From positions 1-64,000 of the forward strand of contig JAKVBX010000004.1 of NCBI GenBank assembly GCA_022446795.1: 64,000 nucleotides of DNA, in the 5' to 3' direction. Position numbers and translations under genes: made by a program. The DNA comes from Phycisphaerales bacterium. Lineage in GTDB: Bacteria; Planctomycetota; Phycisphaerae; Phycisphaerales; SM1A02. Positions 8,882 to 17,228 of the stretch are shown piece by piece. The notes under the pieces are model-generated. The model saw only the letters and a list, made by a program, of their open reading frames with translations, searched no databases and was not told the origin of the DNA. Position 1 is the stretch's first letter. Every line of letters begins with the position of its first letter.

Positions 8882-8909
8882 GCGCGACAGGTCTCGTGTG
8901 CGGTGACGA

Positions 8910-9476
8910 TCAGCCCGAGCGGCGGGACGTACCATAGTCGAAGCGCCACAGCGGCACGGTCTGGAGCAGGACCCACCCCACCGGAATCGCGAGCAGCGCC
9001 GAGTAGGCGGCATTCCCCGCTTCGTGCAGCATCTCGCCGGCACCAAAGGGAACCAGTTCTCCGCCGGCCCAGGGCATCCAGAACCGTAGGATCCCGATGG
9101 CCACCTGGACCAACCCGGCCGCCAGGACACAGAGGAATGTCAACAGGGCGACCGTCAGGACCCGCCTCCGGAACATGTAGATCCGGAGATTGAGGACGAT
9201 CCATGCACCAAGGGCATAGCCCAGTGCATGGGGCCCGATCACGTGCAGGCTCCCCGCCGCTTCCCCCACCCCGGGCGAGAGATCCACCAGCATGCCGACC
9301 AGCCATGCCGCCCAGATGGCCGCCACGGGTGGTGCCATCAGGGCCGTGAAGGCCACCAGGCAGGCTGTGAAGCTCGGGGTCAGGAACCAGGCCCCTCGCA
9401 GGGTGAAGACCGTGCTGAAGCCCGTATCGAGTGCCACGGCCACGATGGCGGACACGATGAAGACCAACCACCTCAC
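8910..9476 (-). CDS. mreD: Rod shape-determining protein MreD
   Basis: A 188-residue hydrophobic protein with about five membrane helices, beginning MRWLVFIVSAIVAVALDTGF. Primary conservation is weak, as usual for MreD. The identification rests on size, hydropathy and position directly after mreC, with a 4-nt ATGA overlap at 9473-9476. It would act in the inner membrane with MreC to couple MreB filaments to peptidoglycan synthesis. No RodA or PBP2 gene follows; a sugar nucleotidyltransferase and polA do. Confidence 0.78.
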   Translation of the reverse strand: MRWLVFIVSAIVAVALDTGFSTVFTLRGAWFLTPSFTACLVAFTALMAPPVAAIWAAWLVGMLVDLSPGVGEAAGSLHVIGPHALGYALGAWIVLNLRIYMFRRRVLTVALLTFLCVLAAGLVQVAIGILRFWMPWAGGELVPFGAGEMLHEAGNAAYSALLAIPVGWVLLQTVPLWRFDYGTSRRSG

Positions 9477-10345
9477 GGCCTCACCTCAGCCGGCTCGCCG
9501 GGGTCACGGCCAACGATGATGACCCAGGGCAACTCGTAGAGCTGAACCTCCGGATCGACCACCAGGCGATGTCGAAGGGGGGCTTCATCGATGTCCCCCA
9601 CGGAGACCACCCGACCGATGTGGAAGGCCTGCAGCGAAGCCGGCCAGGCCCGGTCAGCCAGCACGAGTCGATCACCCGCCTGGGCCCCCCATCGTCGATC
9701 GACTTCAGCCACCAGCTGCCCACGGCCATCCTGCCGCAGCAGGACACGTGGCGCCGACGCCATGTCGACCGCCTCCCCGTCCCTGAGCAACACGGCCATG
9801 AGTGGACCGATATCGGGATGCGTGATGGGCAGTGCCGAGATCCGCGTCCCGGAGACACGAGTCACCCGGCCCACGAGCCATCGACCATCCCAAGTCACGG
9901 CATCACCCATGTGAATGCGATCCAGGGCCGGCACCTGCAGTTCGACGCCCGACACCGGGTGATCCGGACGTCGACCGGTGACCTCGGTACGAACCAGCAG
10001 CGGCGGCGTCGAGATCCGCGTGGACTCCGGCAGGGCCTGCAGCTGTCGCAGTTGGGTTTCCAGTTCCGACGTTCGCATCTGCTCGGCCAGGAGAAGTCGT
10101 TCCAGCTTGTCACGCTGTGACTCGACCTGCAGGATGTCCGTCACCGTGCTTCCGCCACCCCGGAGGACCTCGACCGGTCGCAGGGCGCCGGCGATGCGAT
10201 TGCCGACGTTGGCCAGGGGCATGATTGGAATCCGGATGATGTCCGCGGTATCCGCGGTCCACCCGAGCCACCGCGTCGGCAGCACGGCACCGACCAGCGT
10301 GAGCGCCAGCACGAGCGTGAGGATGTGTCGTGAACGGATCCTCAT
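9473..10345 (-). CDS. mreC: Rod shape-determining protein MreC
   Basis: A 290-residue protein with one N-terminal membrane helix (HILTLVLALTLVGAVL), a short coiled coil (about residues 70-110, QRDKLERLLLAEQMRTSELE) and a double beta-barrel periplasmic domain (VTWDGRWLVGRVTRVSG, LRDGEAVDMAS). This is the standard MreC layout. The start at 10345 is the first Met before the membrane helix and lies 13 bp after the mreB stop. Extending upstream would run into mreB. It overlaps mreD by 4 nt. It acts as the periplasmic scaffold of the elongation complex. Confidence 0.9.
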   Translation of the reverse strand: MRIRSRHILTLVLALTLVGAVLPTRWLGWTADTADIIRIPIMPLANVGNRIAGALRPVEVLRGGGSTVTDILQVESQRDKLERLLLAEQMRTSELETQLRQLQALPESTRISTPPLLVRTEVTGRRPDHPVSGVELQVPALDRIHMGDAVTWDGRWLVGRVTRVSGTRISALPITHPDIGPLMAVLLRDGEAVDMASAPRVLLRQDGRGQLVAEVDRRWGAQAGDRLVLADRAWPASLQAFHIGRVVSVGDIDEAPLRHRLVVDPEVQLYELPWVIIVGRDPGEPAEVRP

Positions 10346-10358
10346 GCCGACCGGGCGA

Positions 10359-11405
10359 TCACAGGTCGTCCATGTCGGATTCCATCGTCGCCTTCCACTC
10401 CTCGAGGTTCTCGAGGTAGATGCTCGTGCCGCGTGCGACACACGTCAGTGGATCCTCGGCGATGGTCACATCCAACCCGGTGTCGGCATGGATGATGACA
10501 TCCAGCCCGCGAAGCAGGGCGCCACCACCGACCAGGCAGATCCCGTTGTCGACCAGGTCTGCCGCCAGTTCCGGTTCGGCTCGTTCCAGCGTCCGCTTCA
10601 CCGCATCGACGATGGCCCGAACGGGTTCCTGGAGCGCCTCACGAACCTCGGCGCTGGTGACCTCGGTCTTGCGAGGCAGCCCGGACATGTTGTCCCGGCC
10701 GCGAACTTCCTTGACGGTGTCCTCCCCGACATCCGCGGCGGATCCGATCTCGATCTTGATCCGCTCGGCGGTCTGCTCACCGATCGTGAGGTTGTAGCTC
10801 TTCTTCATGTGATGAATGATGGCTTCATCAAAGTCATCACCGGCCACGCGAACGGATTCGCAGGTGGCGATGTCAGCCAGCGACATGATGGCTACCTCGG
10901 TGGTCCCGCCACCGATGTCGACGACCATGGACGCCGTTGGCTCGACGATCGGCATCCCGGCCCCGATGCCGGCGGCCATGGGTTCCTCAACCAGGTAGAC
11001 CCGTCGCGCCCCGGCCCGCTCGGCCGAGTCCAGGACTGCTCGCTTCTCCACGGCGGTGATGCCGCTGGGAACCGCGATGACCACGCGGGGACTGACGACA
11101 CGCTTGCCGGTCGCCTTGCGGATGAAGTAGCTCAGCATCGCCTCGGTGATCTCGAAGTCGCTGATCACGCCATCTTTCAATGGCCGGATCGCGCTGATCG
11201 ACCCCGGCGTCTTGCCGAGCATCTCCTTGGCCTGCCAACCCACGGCGTTGCCGTTGTTCAGGACCCGGTTCGTCCCCCGCTTCACCGCAACAACCGACGG
11301 CTCATTCAGGATGATTCCCTCACCCCGCACCGCCACCAGCGTGTTGCAGGTCCCGAGGTCGATACCCATGTCGACACTGAACCAGTTCAGGATGCGATCA
11401 AACAT
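10359..11405 (-). CDS. mreB: Rod shape-determining actin homologue MreB
   Basis: A 348-residue actin-fold ATPase. Phosphate-1 loop GIDLGTCNTLVAVRGEG, phosphate-2 loop VVDIGGGTTEVAIMSL and adenosine motif LVGGGALLRGL are all present. FEITEAMLSYFIRKATG is typical of MreB. The length is normal. The start at 11405 (ATG) has AGGGG about 7 nt upstream. It is first in the mreBCD order. Many planctomycetes are reported to lack mreB, so an intact mreBCD set is informative about this lineage. It forms membrane-associated filaments that guide lateral wall synthesis. Confidence 0.97.
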   Translation of the reverse strand: MFDRILNWFSVDMGIDLGTCNTLVAVRGEGIILNEPSVVAVKRGTNRVLNNGNAVGWQAKEMLGKTPGSISAIRPLKDGVISDFEITEAMLSYFIRKATGKRVVSPRVVIAVPSGITAVEKRAVLDSAERAGARRVYLVEEPMAAGIGAGMPIVEPTASMVVDIGGGTTEVAIMSLADIATCESVRVAGDDFDEAIIHHMKKSYNLTIGEQTAERIKIEIGSAADVGEDTVKEVRGRDNMSGLPRKTEVTSAEVREALQEPVRAIVDAVKRTLERAEPELAADLVDNGICLVGGGALLRGLDVIIHADTGLDVTIAEDPLTCVARGTSIYLENLEEWKATMESDMDDL

Positions 11406-11503
11406 ATGAAACCCCTGCCTTCAAGCCGACTGGGCATCATACGACAACCGCCGCCGGAAGATGCGGCGGCGGCAGGTCCGTACCCGGCGGTGGATGGCTG
11501 GTG

Positions 11504-11704
11504 TCACCGACCCTCGTCAAGGATAGTGAAGACACCGGGTTCCGCCCCCCGGGAGTAGTCCTTGGAATAGTCCATGTTGTGGAAAATCATCCAGAGCACG
11601 CCGACCAGAATGGCCAGGAAGCCAATGGCTGACAGACCCGTGTAGACATTCATCTGCCCACCGGCTCGGGCTGGACTGGACGCGTTGCTGAATCGACTGG
11701 CCAT
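11504..11704 (-). CDS. Small single-pass membrane protein of the mre operon
   Basis: A 66-residue protein starting at 11704 with an Ala/Ser-rich polar N-terminus (MASRFSNASSPARAGG). One hydrophobic segment (TGLSAIGFLAILVGVLWMIF) and a short charged tail follow. AGAGGATCC lies upstream. It sits 26 bp after the coiled-coil gene and about 98 bp before mreB on the same strand, so it is likely co-transcribed with both. I recognise no family. By position it could be a small accessory subunit of the elongation machinery. The N-in, C-out orientation is only a guess. Confidence 0.6.
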   Translation of the reverse strand: MASRFSNASSPARAGGQMNVYTGLSAIGFLAILVGVLWMIFHNMDYSKDYSRGAEPGVFTILDEGR

Positions 11705-11730
11705 GGTTACCGGATCCTCTTTCTCGCGTA

Positions 11731-12621
11731 TCAGTTCTGGCCGATGAGGGCGTAGGCTCGCTGGCCGGTCTCGACCATGCCTCGATCGGGATCTTCCAGT
11801 GTCACCACGCCGGTCGAGCGGTTGATGTCCACATGGGTGATCCGAAGCCGGCCGATGAAGATGCCGTTGTCGCCGACGGTCATGACCCAACCGGGCTTGA
11901 CGCCATCGCGTGATCCCGCGTCGATCTCCGCCAGGGTCCGATCACCGAGCCGCCGCACGTCAAGCACGGTGGCGTCGAGGGTCCGGTCCGGGGCGAGGCC
12001 ATCGCCGGAATCCATCTCCTGGTCTTCCAGGGCACCGAACCGAGCGACGTAGGCCGCGATCCGGGACTTGGCATTTTCCTTCTCGTCCTTGAGGAGGTTG
12101 ATCTCCTCCTCGAGGGCTCGATGCGCCGCGATGGCGGTTTCCAGTCGGCTATTGAGATCGCGAAGCGCTTCATCCAGTTCGACGCGTCGCTCTTCTGCCG
12201 TCAAGGCCCGTGTTCGCAATTCGCCGACACGGCTGACCAGGCCCTGCGTCAGGTCCGTGCTGGCCTGGAGGCTCTTGGTCAACGAACGCGTGACGGCCGC
12301 CTGGTTCGAGGCCAACGTGCGACTGGAGAACAGGTCGCTCTCCATGCTGCGACGAGCATCCTCGCTGCCGGTCAGCTGCGCATCGAGTGATGCGAGCCGT
12401 TGCGAGAAGTCACTCGCCTCGGCAGACAACCGGGCCACCTCGGCCTGGTGGTTGCTGCGGGCCTGGGTCAACTGCTGACGAGCAGCCTCCCGATCCGCTT
12501 CCGCTTGCATTGCCTTGGTCTTCCAAGCCACCTGGTTCTTGGCCGAGACGACCACCAGCGGAACAAGGAAGACGGCCAGGAGCGTGATCAGGACGATGAA
12601 GATCTTGGTCAGAATGTGCAC
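11731..12621 (-). CDS. Membrane-anchored coiled-coil protein upstream of mreBCD
   Basis: A 296-residue protein. I choose the GTG at 12621, because it immediately precedes the membrane helix (HILTKIFIVLITLLAVFLVP), has GAGG upstream, and the preceding in-frame residues are polar and lie close to a strong promoter candidate. After the anchor comes a long coiled coil (about residues 30-205; many Ala/Glu/Arg/Leu heptads). A compact C-terminal beta-rich domain (DAGSRDGVKPGWVMTVGDNG) follows, reminiscent of the small beta domains in MreC and FlgT-type periplasmic proteins. Architecture and position suggest an extra MreC-like scaffold of the cell-elongation complex. This is inference; I know no characterised homologue. 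Confidence 0.7.
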   Translation of the reverse strand: MHILTKIFIVLITLLAVFLVPLVVVSAKNQVAWKTKAMQAEADREAARQQLTQARSNHQAEVARLSAEASDFSQRLASLDAQLTGSEDARRSMESDLFSSRTLASNQAAVTRSLTKSLQASTDLTQGLVSRVGELRTRALTAEERRVELDEALRDLNSRLETAIAAHRALEEEINLLKDEKENAKSRIAAYVARFGALEDQEMDSGDGLAPDRTLDATVLDVRRLGDRTLAEIDAGSRDGVKPGWVMTVGDNGIFIGRLRITHVDINRSTGVVTLEDPDRGMVETGQRAYALIGQN

Positions 12622-12712
12622 GTGAGGAGCCTCGCTACGGACCTGTTTCGCATTCGCCACGATTGCCGATCGGTGCCCTCGATGGGAGCCATTACTCACC
12701 GGCAAGCATCGC

Positions 12713-12742
12713 GTTGTAGCCCCACCAAGGGGGCCCTGTCAA
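12713..12742 (-). promoter_or_regulatory. Sigma-70-like promoter of the coiled-coil/mreBCD operon
   Basis: The minus strand carries a perfect TTGACA (12742-12737), an 18-bp spacer and TACAAC (12718-12713), four of six matches to TATAAT. Transcription would start near 12706, leaving an ~85-nt leader before the GTG at 12621. It is one of the two best promoter matches in the window and lies in the 166-bp gap after the HEAT-repeat lipoprotein gene. Confidence 0.6.
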
Positions 12743-12787
12743 TGATACACCCAGATGAGGACCCGTTGTGGGCGTTGCGATAATGCC

Positions 12788-13879
12788 CTAGCGGGAGGCA
12801 ACCCGGTCGCCGACCTGCAGGAGGGCCGCCGCGGCTGCCACCTGGACCCGGGGATCCTCGTCGTTCAGCAGAATCGACAACTGGGGCTCGAAATCCGGGC
12901 TGCCGAGGCCGCCCAGGACGGTCGCTACCTGCATTCGAACGCCAGGCTGCTCAGAGCCCAATTGCCCGATCACGAGATCCATGGGCACCAGTTTCGGGTC
13001 GAGGGTCGCCAACGAAGCCGCCGCCACCAACCTCAGTTCCGGGCCGGCCTGCCGGGGCCCCGTGCCCGCCGCCAGATCGTGCAGGTTCGGGATTGCCGTA
13101 CGGTCATCCAGACGCGCCAGCATCTGGCAGGCCAGGGCCGTCATCTCGCTGTGTTCAGGCGGCGCAAAGACCGCGGCCCGGATCGCTTCCAACTCGCTGC
13201 GATCACCCAGCCGCACCAGTGACTCGGCCATCATCAGGTCAATCGTCCGGGACCGCGCCGGGTCATAGGACTTGAAGTCGCGTCCCATGCCGCTGCGGAT
13301 GAGTGGGATGGCACTGCCATTCCCCAACTCGGCAAGCACCATCGCGGCGTTGGCCCGATCAGAGGCGCGGTCACCGAAGATCGTCGTCGCCAGCGGGTTG
13401 AGATCGACGTCCTGTCCGCAGGATGACAACCCGTAGATGGCTGCGGCCCGCACGGACGCGGAGGGATCATTCAGCATCGGCTGCAGGAGATGCGACACGC
13501 CGCAGAGGTTCCGTCGTCCGATCGACATGACGGCGACGAATCGAACGCCCTCGTTCGAATCGACCAGTCCGCGTAGCACGGCTTCCCGCAGCGGCTCGGT
13601 CGTGGGCTGCAGGGCCTCGATCGCATTGGCCCGCATCAACGGGTCATCGGACAGGCTCGCCTGCTTCAGGACCTCCAGGGCCCCGTTCGTCAGGTCGGTG
13701 TTCTGGACCGTCAGCCGCTGGCCACTCGATGGTGTCGCCGCCAGATCGGTAGGCGTCGTCGTGGTCGGCACGATGCTCTCGTCCCGGGTACTCCATCGGG
13801 CGGGTTTGCTGTTGCTGGAGCAGGCCCATGGACACGCCATCACGACGAGCAGGACTGATCGGAGCAGGATTCGGTTCAT
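12788..13879 (-). CDS. HEAT-repeat lipoprotein
   Basis: A 363-residue protein. The N-terminus (MNRILLRSVLLVVMACPWACSS) is a short lipoprotein-type signal with candidate lipid-anchor Cys residues. The rest is built of alpha-helical HEAT/PBS-lyase-type repeats of about 30 residues, for example DPLMRANAIEAL, DPSASVRAAAIYGL and DPRVQVAAAAALLQ. Such repeats usually bind proteins. The start at 13879 overlaps the lnt stop by four bases (ATGA), so the two genes are translationally coupled. This is fitting, since Lnt acylates lipoproteins. The partner is unknown. Confidence 0.78.
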   Translation of the reverse strand: MNRILLRSVLLVVMACPWACSSNSKPARWSTRDESIVPTTTTPTDLAATPSSGQRLTVQNTDLTNGALEVLKQASLSDDPLMRANAIEALQPTTEPLREAVLRGLVDSNEGVRFVAVMSIGRRNLCGVSHLLQPMLNDPSASVRAAAIYGLSSCGQDVDLNPLATTIFGDRASDRANAAMVLAELGNGSAIPLIRSGMGRDFKSYDPARSRTIDLMMAESLVRLGDRSELEAIRAAVFAPPEHSEMTALACQMLARLDDRTAIPNLHDLAAGTGPRQAGPELRLVAAASLATLDPKLVPMDLVIGQLGSEQPGVRMQVATVLGGLGSPDFEPQLSILLNDEDPRVQVAAAAALLQVGDRVASR

Positions 13880-15549
13880 GTCGACCTCGGGCGAAGAAAC
13901 GTCAGCAGGAACAACAGGGCCGCCAGGGCCAGGCAGATCATCGGGACCAGGTTCCCGATCAACCCATACAGGGTACGCCGGGAGTCCGCCCGTGGCTCCG
14001 CCAGCAGGCATCCAGGTTCCCGCATGGGGAGCGATGCCACCTCCCGCCCGGATGAGTCATACCAGGCCGTCTGGCCCGTGTTGACGCAACGGAGCATGGG
14101 CCGCCTCAACTCGATCGTCCGAAAGCGAGCGGCCTGGGCATGGGCCACTCGTGCGCCATCCACATCCCCCAGCCAACCGTCATTGGTCAGGTTCACCAGG
14201 ACATCCGCCACTCGCGTCGCCCCGGCGGGCCGGGCCAGGTCACGGGTCACGCTCGGGATCGTGGCCTCGAAACAGATCGGCGTCGACATCAGCAGCGACC
14301 CGTCCCCGGGACCATCCAGTTCCAGCAGCACGGGTTCGGGCCCCGGGTCGAGATTGAGCACCATTCCCCGTGCCCCCAGGTCGAGCAGCTTCTCCCGAAG
14401 CCAGGGCCAGGCGTCGATCCATGGCAGCCGTTCGCCGAATGGGGTCGGGAATACCTTGTGATACGACTGGACCGGACCGTCATCCAGCAGCGTCGCGCTG
14501 TTGTACCGGATCGTGGACGCCAGCCAACGGCTCTCGTCCTCGCCACGGGTTTCGAGTTCGCCCGACCAGGTATCCGTCCCCGTCAACACGGGTGTGCCCA
14601 CCCCTTCGACGAAGGCCCGCATGCGACGCGGCCAGAATCGCAGCCACTCGCCCATCTCGCCGCGGTCATCAAGGGCCCGCGAGATGTCCTGGTTGAATCC
14701 GATACCCGGCAACATGGCTTCCGGCCACACCACCAGATCGGCACCCCCGGCATCAGACAGACCGGATGCGGTCAGGTCCATGAACCCGCCGACATCCTCC
14801 AGTTGATTCTCAAAGCTCCATCCGAGTTTGTTGTCCAGTGGCAGATTGGTCTGGACCAGCAGGACACGACCCAGCACAGGCCCCTCCGGAGCCGACAGTC
14901 GCACGAGGCCGTACGTGATCGTGAAGAGGAGGAACACACCGGCAACCACCGTGGAGATCCAGGCCCGTCGAACACGTGGACGCGGACGCATCCACTCGGC
15001 CAACGCCGCACCGATGCAGACCACCAGAAGGCTGGCCATCCAGACGCCGCCGAGATCGGCCACCTGAACCAGTACCGGCCAGTTCACCAGCGGCAGGCCC
15101 GCGAGGTACCAGGGCCAGGCCCCGAACATGATCTCGGCCCGCAGGTACTCCATCGCCAACCACGCGATCGGCGCCGTGATGGCCATCGGCCAGTTGACTT
15201 CCATCCGCTGGATTCGACGGTAGACGACGGCGAAGAACACCATCCACAGCCCGGAGTAGATGGCCATGGCGGGAAAACCCGGAACCGACACGTTGGACGA
15301 CCATCGCACCAGCCAGGCCCAGGCCAGGGCATAGACCACGAGGCAACAGGCCGCGAGCCACCAGGCACCACGGGCACCGATGGCGGCGCGGATGAGCAAC
15401 GCCGCCCAGAGAAAACTCATGGCCCAGAGATCCAGTGGCGGCCATGACAGCAGCCACGCGACGCCGGACAGGATGACCAACAGGAGGGTCAGCAGGCGGG
15501 AGTCGCGACGATCAGCACAGGTCGACTCGGTGGAACTACTTTCCGGCAT
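13876..15549 (-). CDS. lnt: Apolipoprotein N-acyltransferase
   Basis: A 557-residue inner-membrane enzyme that adds the third acyl chain to lipoproteins. The first ~220 residues hold about six to seven membrane helices. The carbon-nitrogen hydrolase domain follows with all three catalytic residues in their motifs: Glu in VVWPEAMLPG, Lys in YHKVFPTPFGE and Cys in STPICFEATIP. A C-terminal membrane helix (LIGNLVPMICLALAALLFLL) closes it. The length is close to that of E. coli Lnt (512). The start at 15549 overlaps the accD stop by 14 nt, and a HEAT lipoprotein follows with a 4-nt overlap. Presence of Lnt implies a diderm envelope. Confidence 0.95.
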   Translation of the reverse strand: MPESSSTESTCADRRDSRLLTLLLVILSGVAWLLSWPPLDLWAMSFLWAALLIRAAIGARGAWWLAACCLVVYALAWAWLVRWSSNVSVPGFPAMAIYSGLWMVFFAVVYRRIQRMEVNWPMAITAPIAWLAMEYLRAEIMFGAWPWYLAGLPLVNWPVLVQVADLGGVWMASLLVVCIGAALAEWMRPRPRVRRAWISTVVAGVFLLFTITYGLVRLSAPEGPVLGRVLLVQTNLPLDNKLGWSFENQLEDVGGFMDLTASGLSDAGGADLVVWPEAMLPGIGFNQDISRALDDRGEMGEWLRFWPRRMRAFVEGVGTPVLTGTDTWSGELETRGEDESRWLASTIRYNSATLLDDGPVQSYHKVFPTPFGERLPWIDAWPWLREKLLDLGARGMVLNLDPGPEPVLLELDGPGDGSLLMSTPICFEATIPSVTRDLARPAGATRVADVLVNLTNDGWLGDVDGARVAHAQAARFRTIELRRPMLRCVNTGQTAWYDSSGREVASLPMREPGCLLAEPRADSRRTLYGLIGNLVPMICLALAALLFLLTFLRPRST

Positions 15550-16387
15550 AGTCGATCAGACTGCTGACCTCGCTCCGAAGGTCCCGGCGGTCAACCACGC
15601 GATCGACGAAGCCGCACTGCAACAGGAACTCTGATCGCTGGAACCCCTCGGGAAGTTCCTGCCGAATGGTCTGCTGAATCACGCGTGGCCCGGCGAACCC
15701 GATCAATGCCTTGGGCTCGGCCAGGATCACATCACCGAGCATCGCAAAGCTCGCGGTGACGCCACCCGTGGTCGGATCCGTCAAGATCGAGATGAACAGG
15801 CCACCCATGTCGTCAAACCGCGCCAGGGCCGCGGAGGTCTTGGCCATCTGCATCAGCGAGAAGCCGGACTCCATCATCCGGGCACCGCCCGAGGCCGAGA
15901 CCACGATCAATGGAAGGTCCTCGCTGGCCGCCGCTTCGATGGCCCGCACGATCTTGTCGCCGACGACTGAACCCATGGACCCACCCAGGAAGGAGAAGTC
16001 CATCACCGAGAGAATCACCTTGCGGCCCTTGATGAAACCCGTTCCACAGTGGACGGCCTCATTCGCCCCGGTCTTCTTGCGAGCGGACTCCAGCCGCTGC
16101 GGATAGGGCCGGACATCGACGAACTCCAGGGGGTCCTGCGAGGTGAACTCGTCATCAAAGGGAACGAAACTCCCGGGATCGACCAGGAGCCGAATACGCT
16201 CCAGGGCCGGCAACCGGAAGTGATGCGTGCATTCCGGGCAGACCGACTGGTTGTTCTCCAGTGATCGGCGGAACAGGATGGCCCCGCAGTCGGGGCATCG
16301 AAGCCACAACCCCTCCGGCACCGGCTTCTTGCCGGTAGCCGTGCCGACGTCGACGTCCGTCCACGATCGCTGGGTTGCTTCCGCCAT
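15536..16387 (-). CDS. accD: Acetyl-CoA carboxylase carboxyltransferase subunit beta
   Basis: A 283-residue subunit that with AccA transfers the carboxyl group from biotin to acetyl-CoA, the first step of fatty-acid synthesis. The N-terminal zinc ribbon is intact (CPDC...CPEC, Cys31, 34, 50 and 53). The carboxyltransferase core has SFLGGSMGSVVGDKI, SASGGARMMESGFSLMQM and DPTTGGVTASFA. ATG at 16387 is preferred over an in-frame TTG two codons earlier because GGAG sits 7 nt before it. It is followed by lnt with a 14-nt overlap. accA is not in the window. Confidence 0.96.
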   Translation of the reverse strand: MAEATQRSWTDVDVGTATGKKPVPEGLWLRCPDCGAILFRRSLENNQSVCPECTHHFRLPALERIRLLVDPGSFVPFDDEFTSQDPLEFVDVRPYPQRLESARKKTGANEAVHCGTGFIKGRKVILSVMDFSFLGGSMGSVVGDKIVRAIEAAASEDLPLIVVSASGGARMMESGFSLMQMAKTSAALARFDDMGGLFISILTDPTTGGVTASFAMLGDVILAEPKALIGFAGPRVIQQTIRQELPEGFQRSEFLLQCGFVDRVVDRRDLRSEVSSLIDYAGK

Positions 16388-16486
16388 GGTCAAACTCCGT
16401 GCAGTGCTGGAGCGGCATCATGCCCTCCGCATGAGCACCATCGTCCCCCAAGGGGGCCAAGCCGTCCAGATTGACCGGAAATTTAT

Positions 16487-16515
16487 CCCCAGGAAACGCC
16501 CCGGGGGGCCTGGGG
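16487..16515 (-). terminator. Hairpin between rpe and accD
   Basis: CCCCAGG (16487-16493) and CCTGGGG (16509-16515) form a perfect 7-bp stem around a GC-rich loop, just past the rpe stop (16533). On the minus strand it is followed by ATAAATTT, one of few AT-rich patches here. This is a plausible weak intrinsic terminator, or the upstream part of the accD control region. Confidence 0.35.
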
Positions 16516-16532
16516 GGCGGGCAAGCGGGTGG

Positions 16533-17222
16533 TCAATCGCCTCTCAACGCCGCGATCGAGGCACCATAGTCGTCACCCTTGAAGATCGCAGAAGCAGCGA
16601 CCAAGACATCACAGCCCGCCTCGCGGCAGGCGACGGCTGAACCCGGATCCACCCCACCGTCCATCTGGATGTGCTGATCCGATCGAATCATGCCGTCCAG
16701 TCGACGGGTCGTCTCCAGGACCTCCGGGATGAAGGCCTGTCCCGAGAAGCCCGGGTGGACGCTCATCACCAGGAGCAGGTTGAACCGGTCCACGTACGGC
16801 GCCATGTCCTCGAACGGGGTATCCGGCTTGATCGCCAGGCCTGCGGTCATGCCCGCGGCATGGATGGCATCCGCCAGGTCCTCGATGTCCTCGTCACACT
16901 CGACGTGGATGGTGAAGTTGTCGGCGCCGGCCCTGGCAAAGGGCGCAATGAACTGGCCGGGGTTCGTCACCATCATGTGCACGTCGAGGAACGTCTCGGG
17001 AAGGTGGTGGCGAACGGCGTGGCACAGGGCCGGACCCATCGAGAGATTGGGAACGAAGTGCCCATCCATCACGTCAAGATGCAGCAGGTCAGCCCCCTGC
17101 TCCATCACGGCCCGGCACTCCACTTCCAGGCGGGCGAAATCCGCCGAGAGAATCGACGGGGCCACCAAGGGTGCCCCCCGCTGGGCCAGGAACAGTGACT
17201 CGCCCTTCTTCAGTGCCGGCAT
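16533..17222 (-). CDS. rpe: Ribulose-phosphate 3-epimerase
   Basis: A 229-residue TIM-barrel enzyme that interconverts ribulose 5-phosphate and xylulose 5-phosphate in the pentose phosphate pathway. Motifs: VAPSILSADFARL, LHLDVMDGHFVPN with the metal-binding His and catalytic Asp, VHMMVTNP, VMSVHPGFSGQ and QMDGGVDP with the second catalytic Asp. The length is standard, with a ~12-residue N-terminal extension. It starts seven bases after the stop of the TlpA-like gene, in one transcription unit with pgk. Confidence 0.96.
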   Translation of the reverse strand: MPALKKGESLFLAQRGAPLVAPSILSADFARLEVECRAVMEQGADLLHLDVMDGHFVPNLSMGPALCHAVRHHLPETFLDVHMMVTNPGQFIAPFARAGADNFTIHVECDEDIEDLADAIHAAGMTAGLAIKPDTPFEDMAPYVDRFNLLLVMSVHPGFSGQAFIPEVLETTRRLDGMIRSDQHIQMDGGVDPGSAVACREAGCDVLVAASAIFKGDDYGASIAALRGD

Positions 17223-17228
17223 CTGGAC

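Noticed and set aside
9978-11558. 526-codon plus-strand frame over mreB/mreC
   Set aside because: Antisense shadow of two well-identified genes; Arg/Ser/Asp/His-biased.
14140-15447. 435-codon plus-strand frame over lnt
   Set aside because: Antisense to Lnt, whose three catalytic motifs are intact; His/Gln/Pro-biased translation.
16445-16456. CCCCC-AA-GGGGG as an RNA hairpin before accD
   Set aside because: A two-base loop cannot close a stable RNA hairpin, and short C/G runs are common in this GC-rich DNA.
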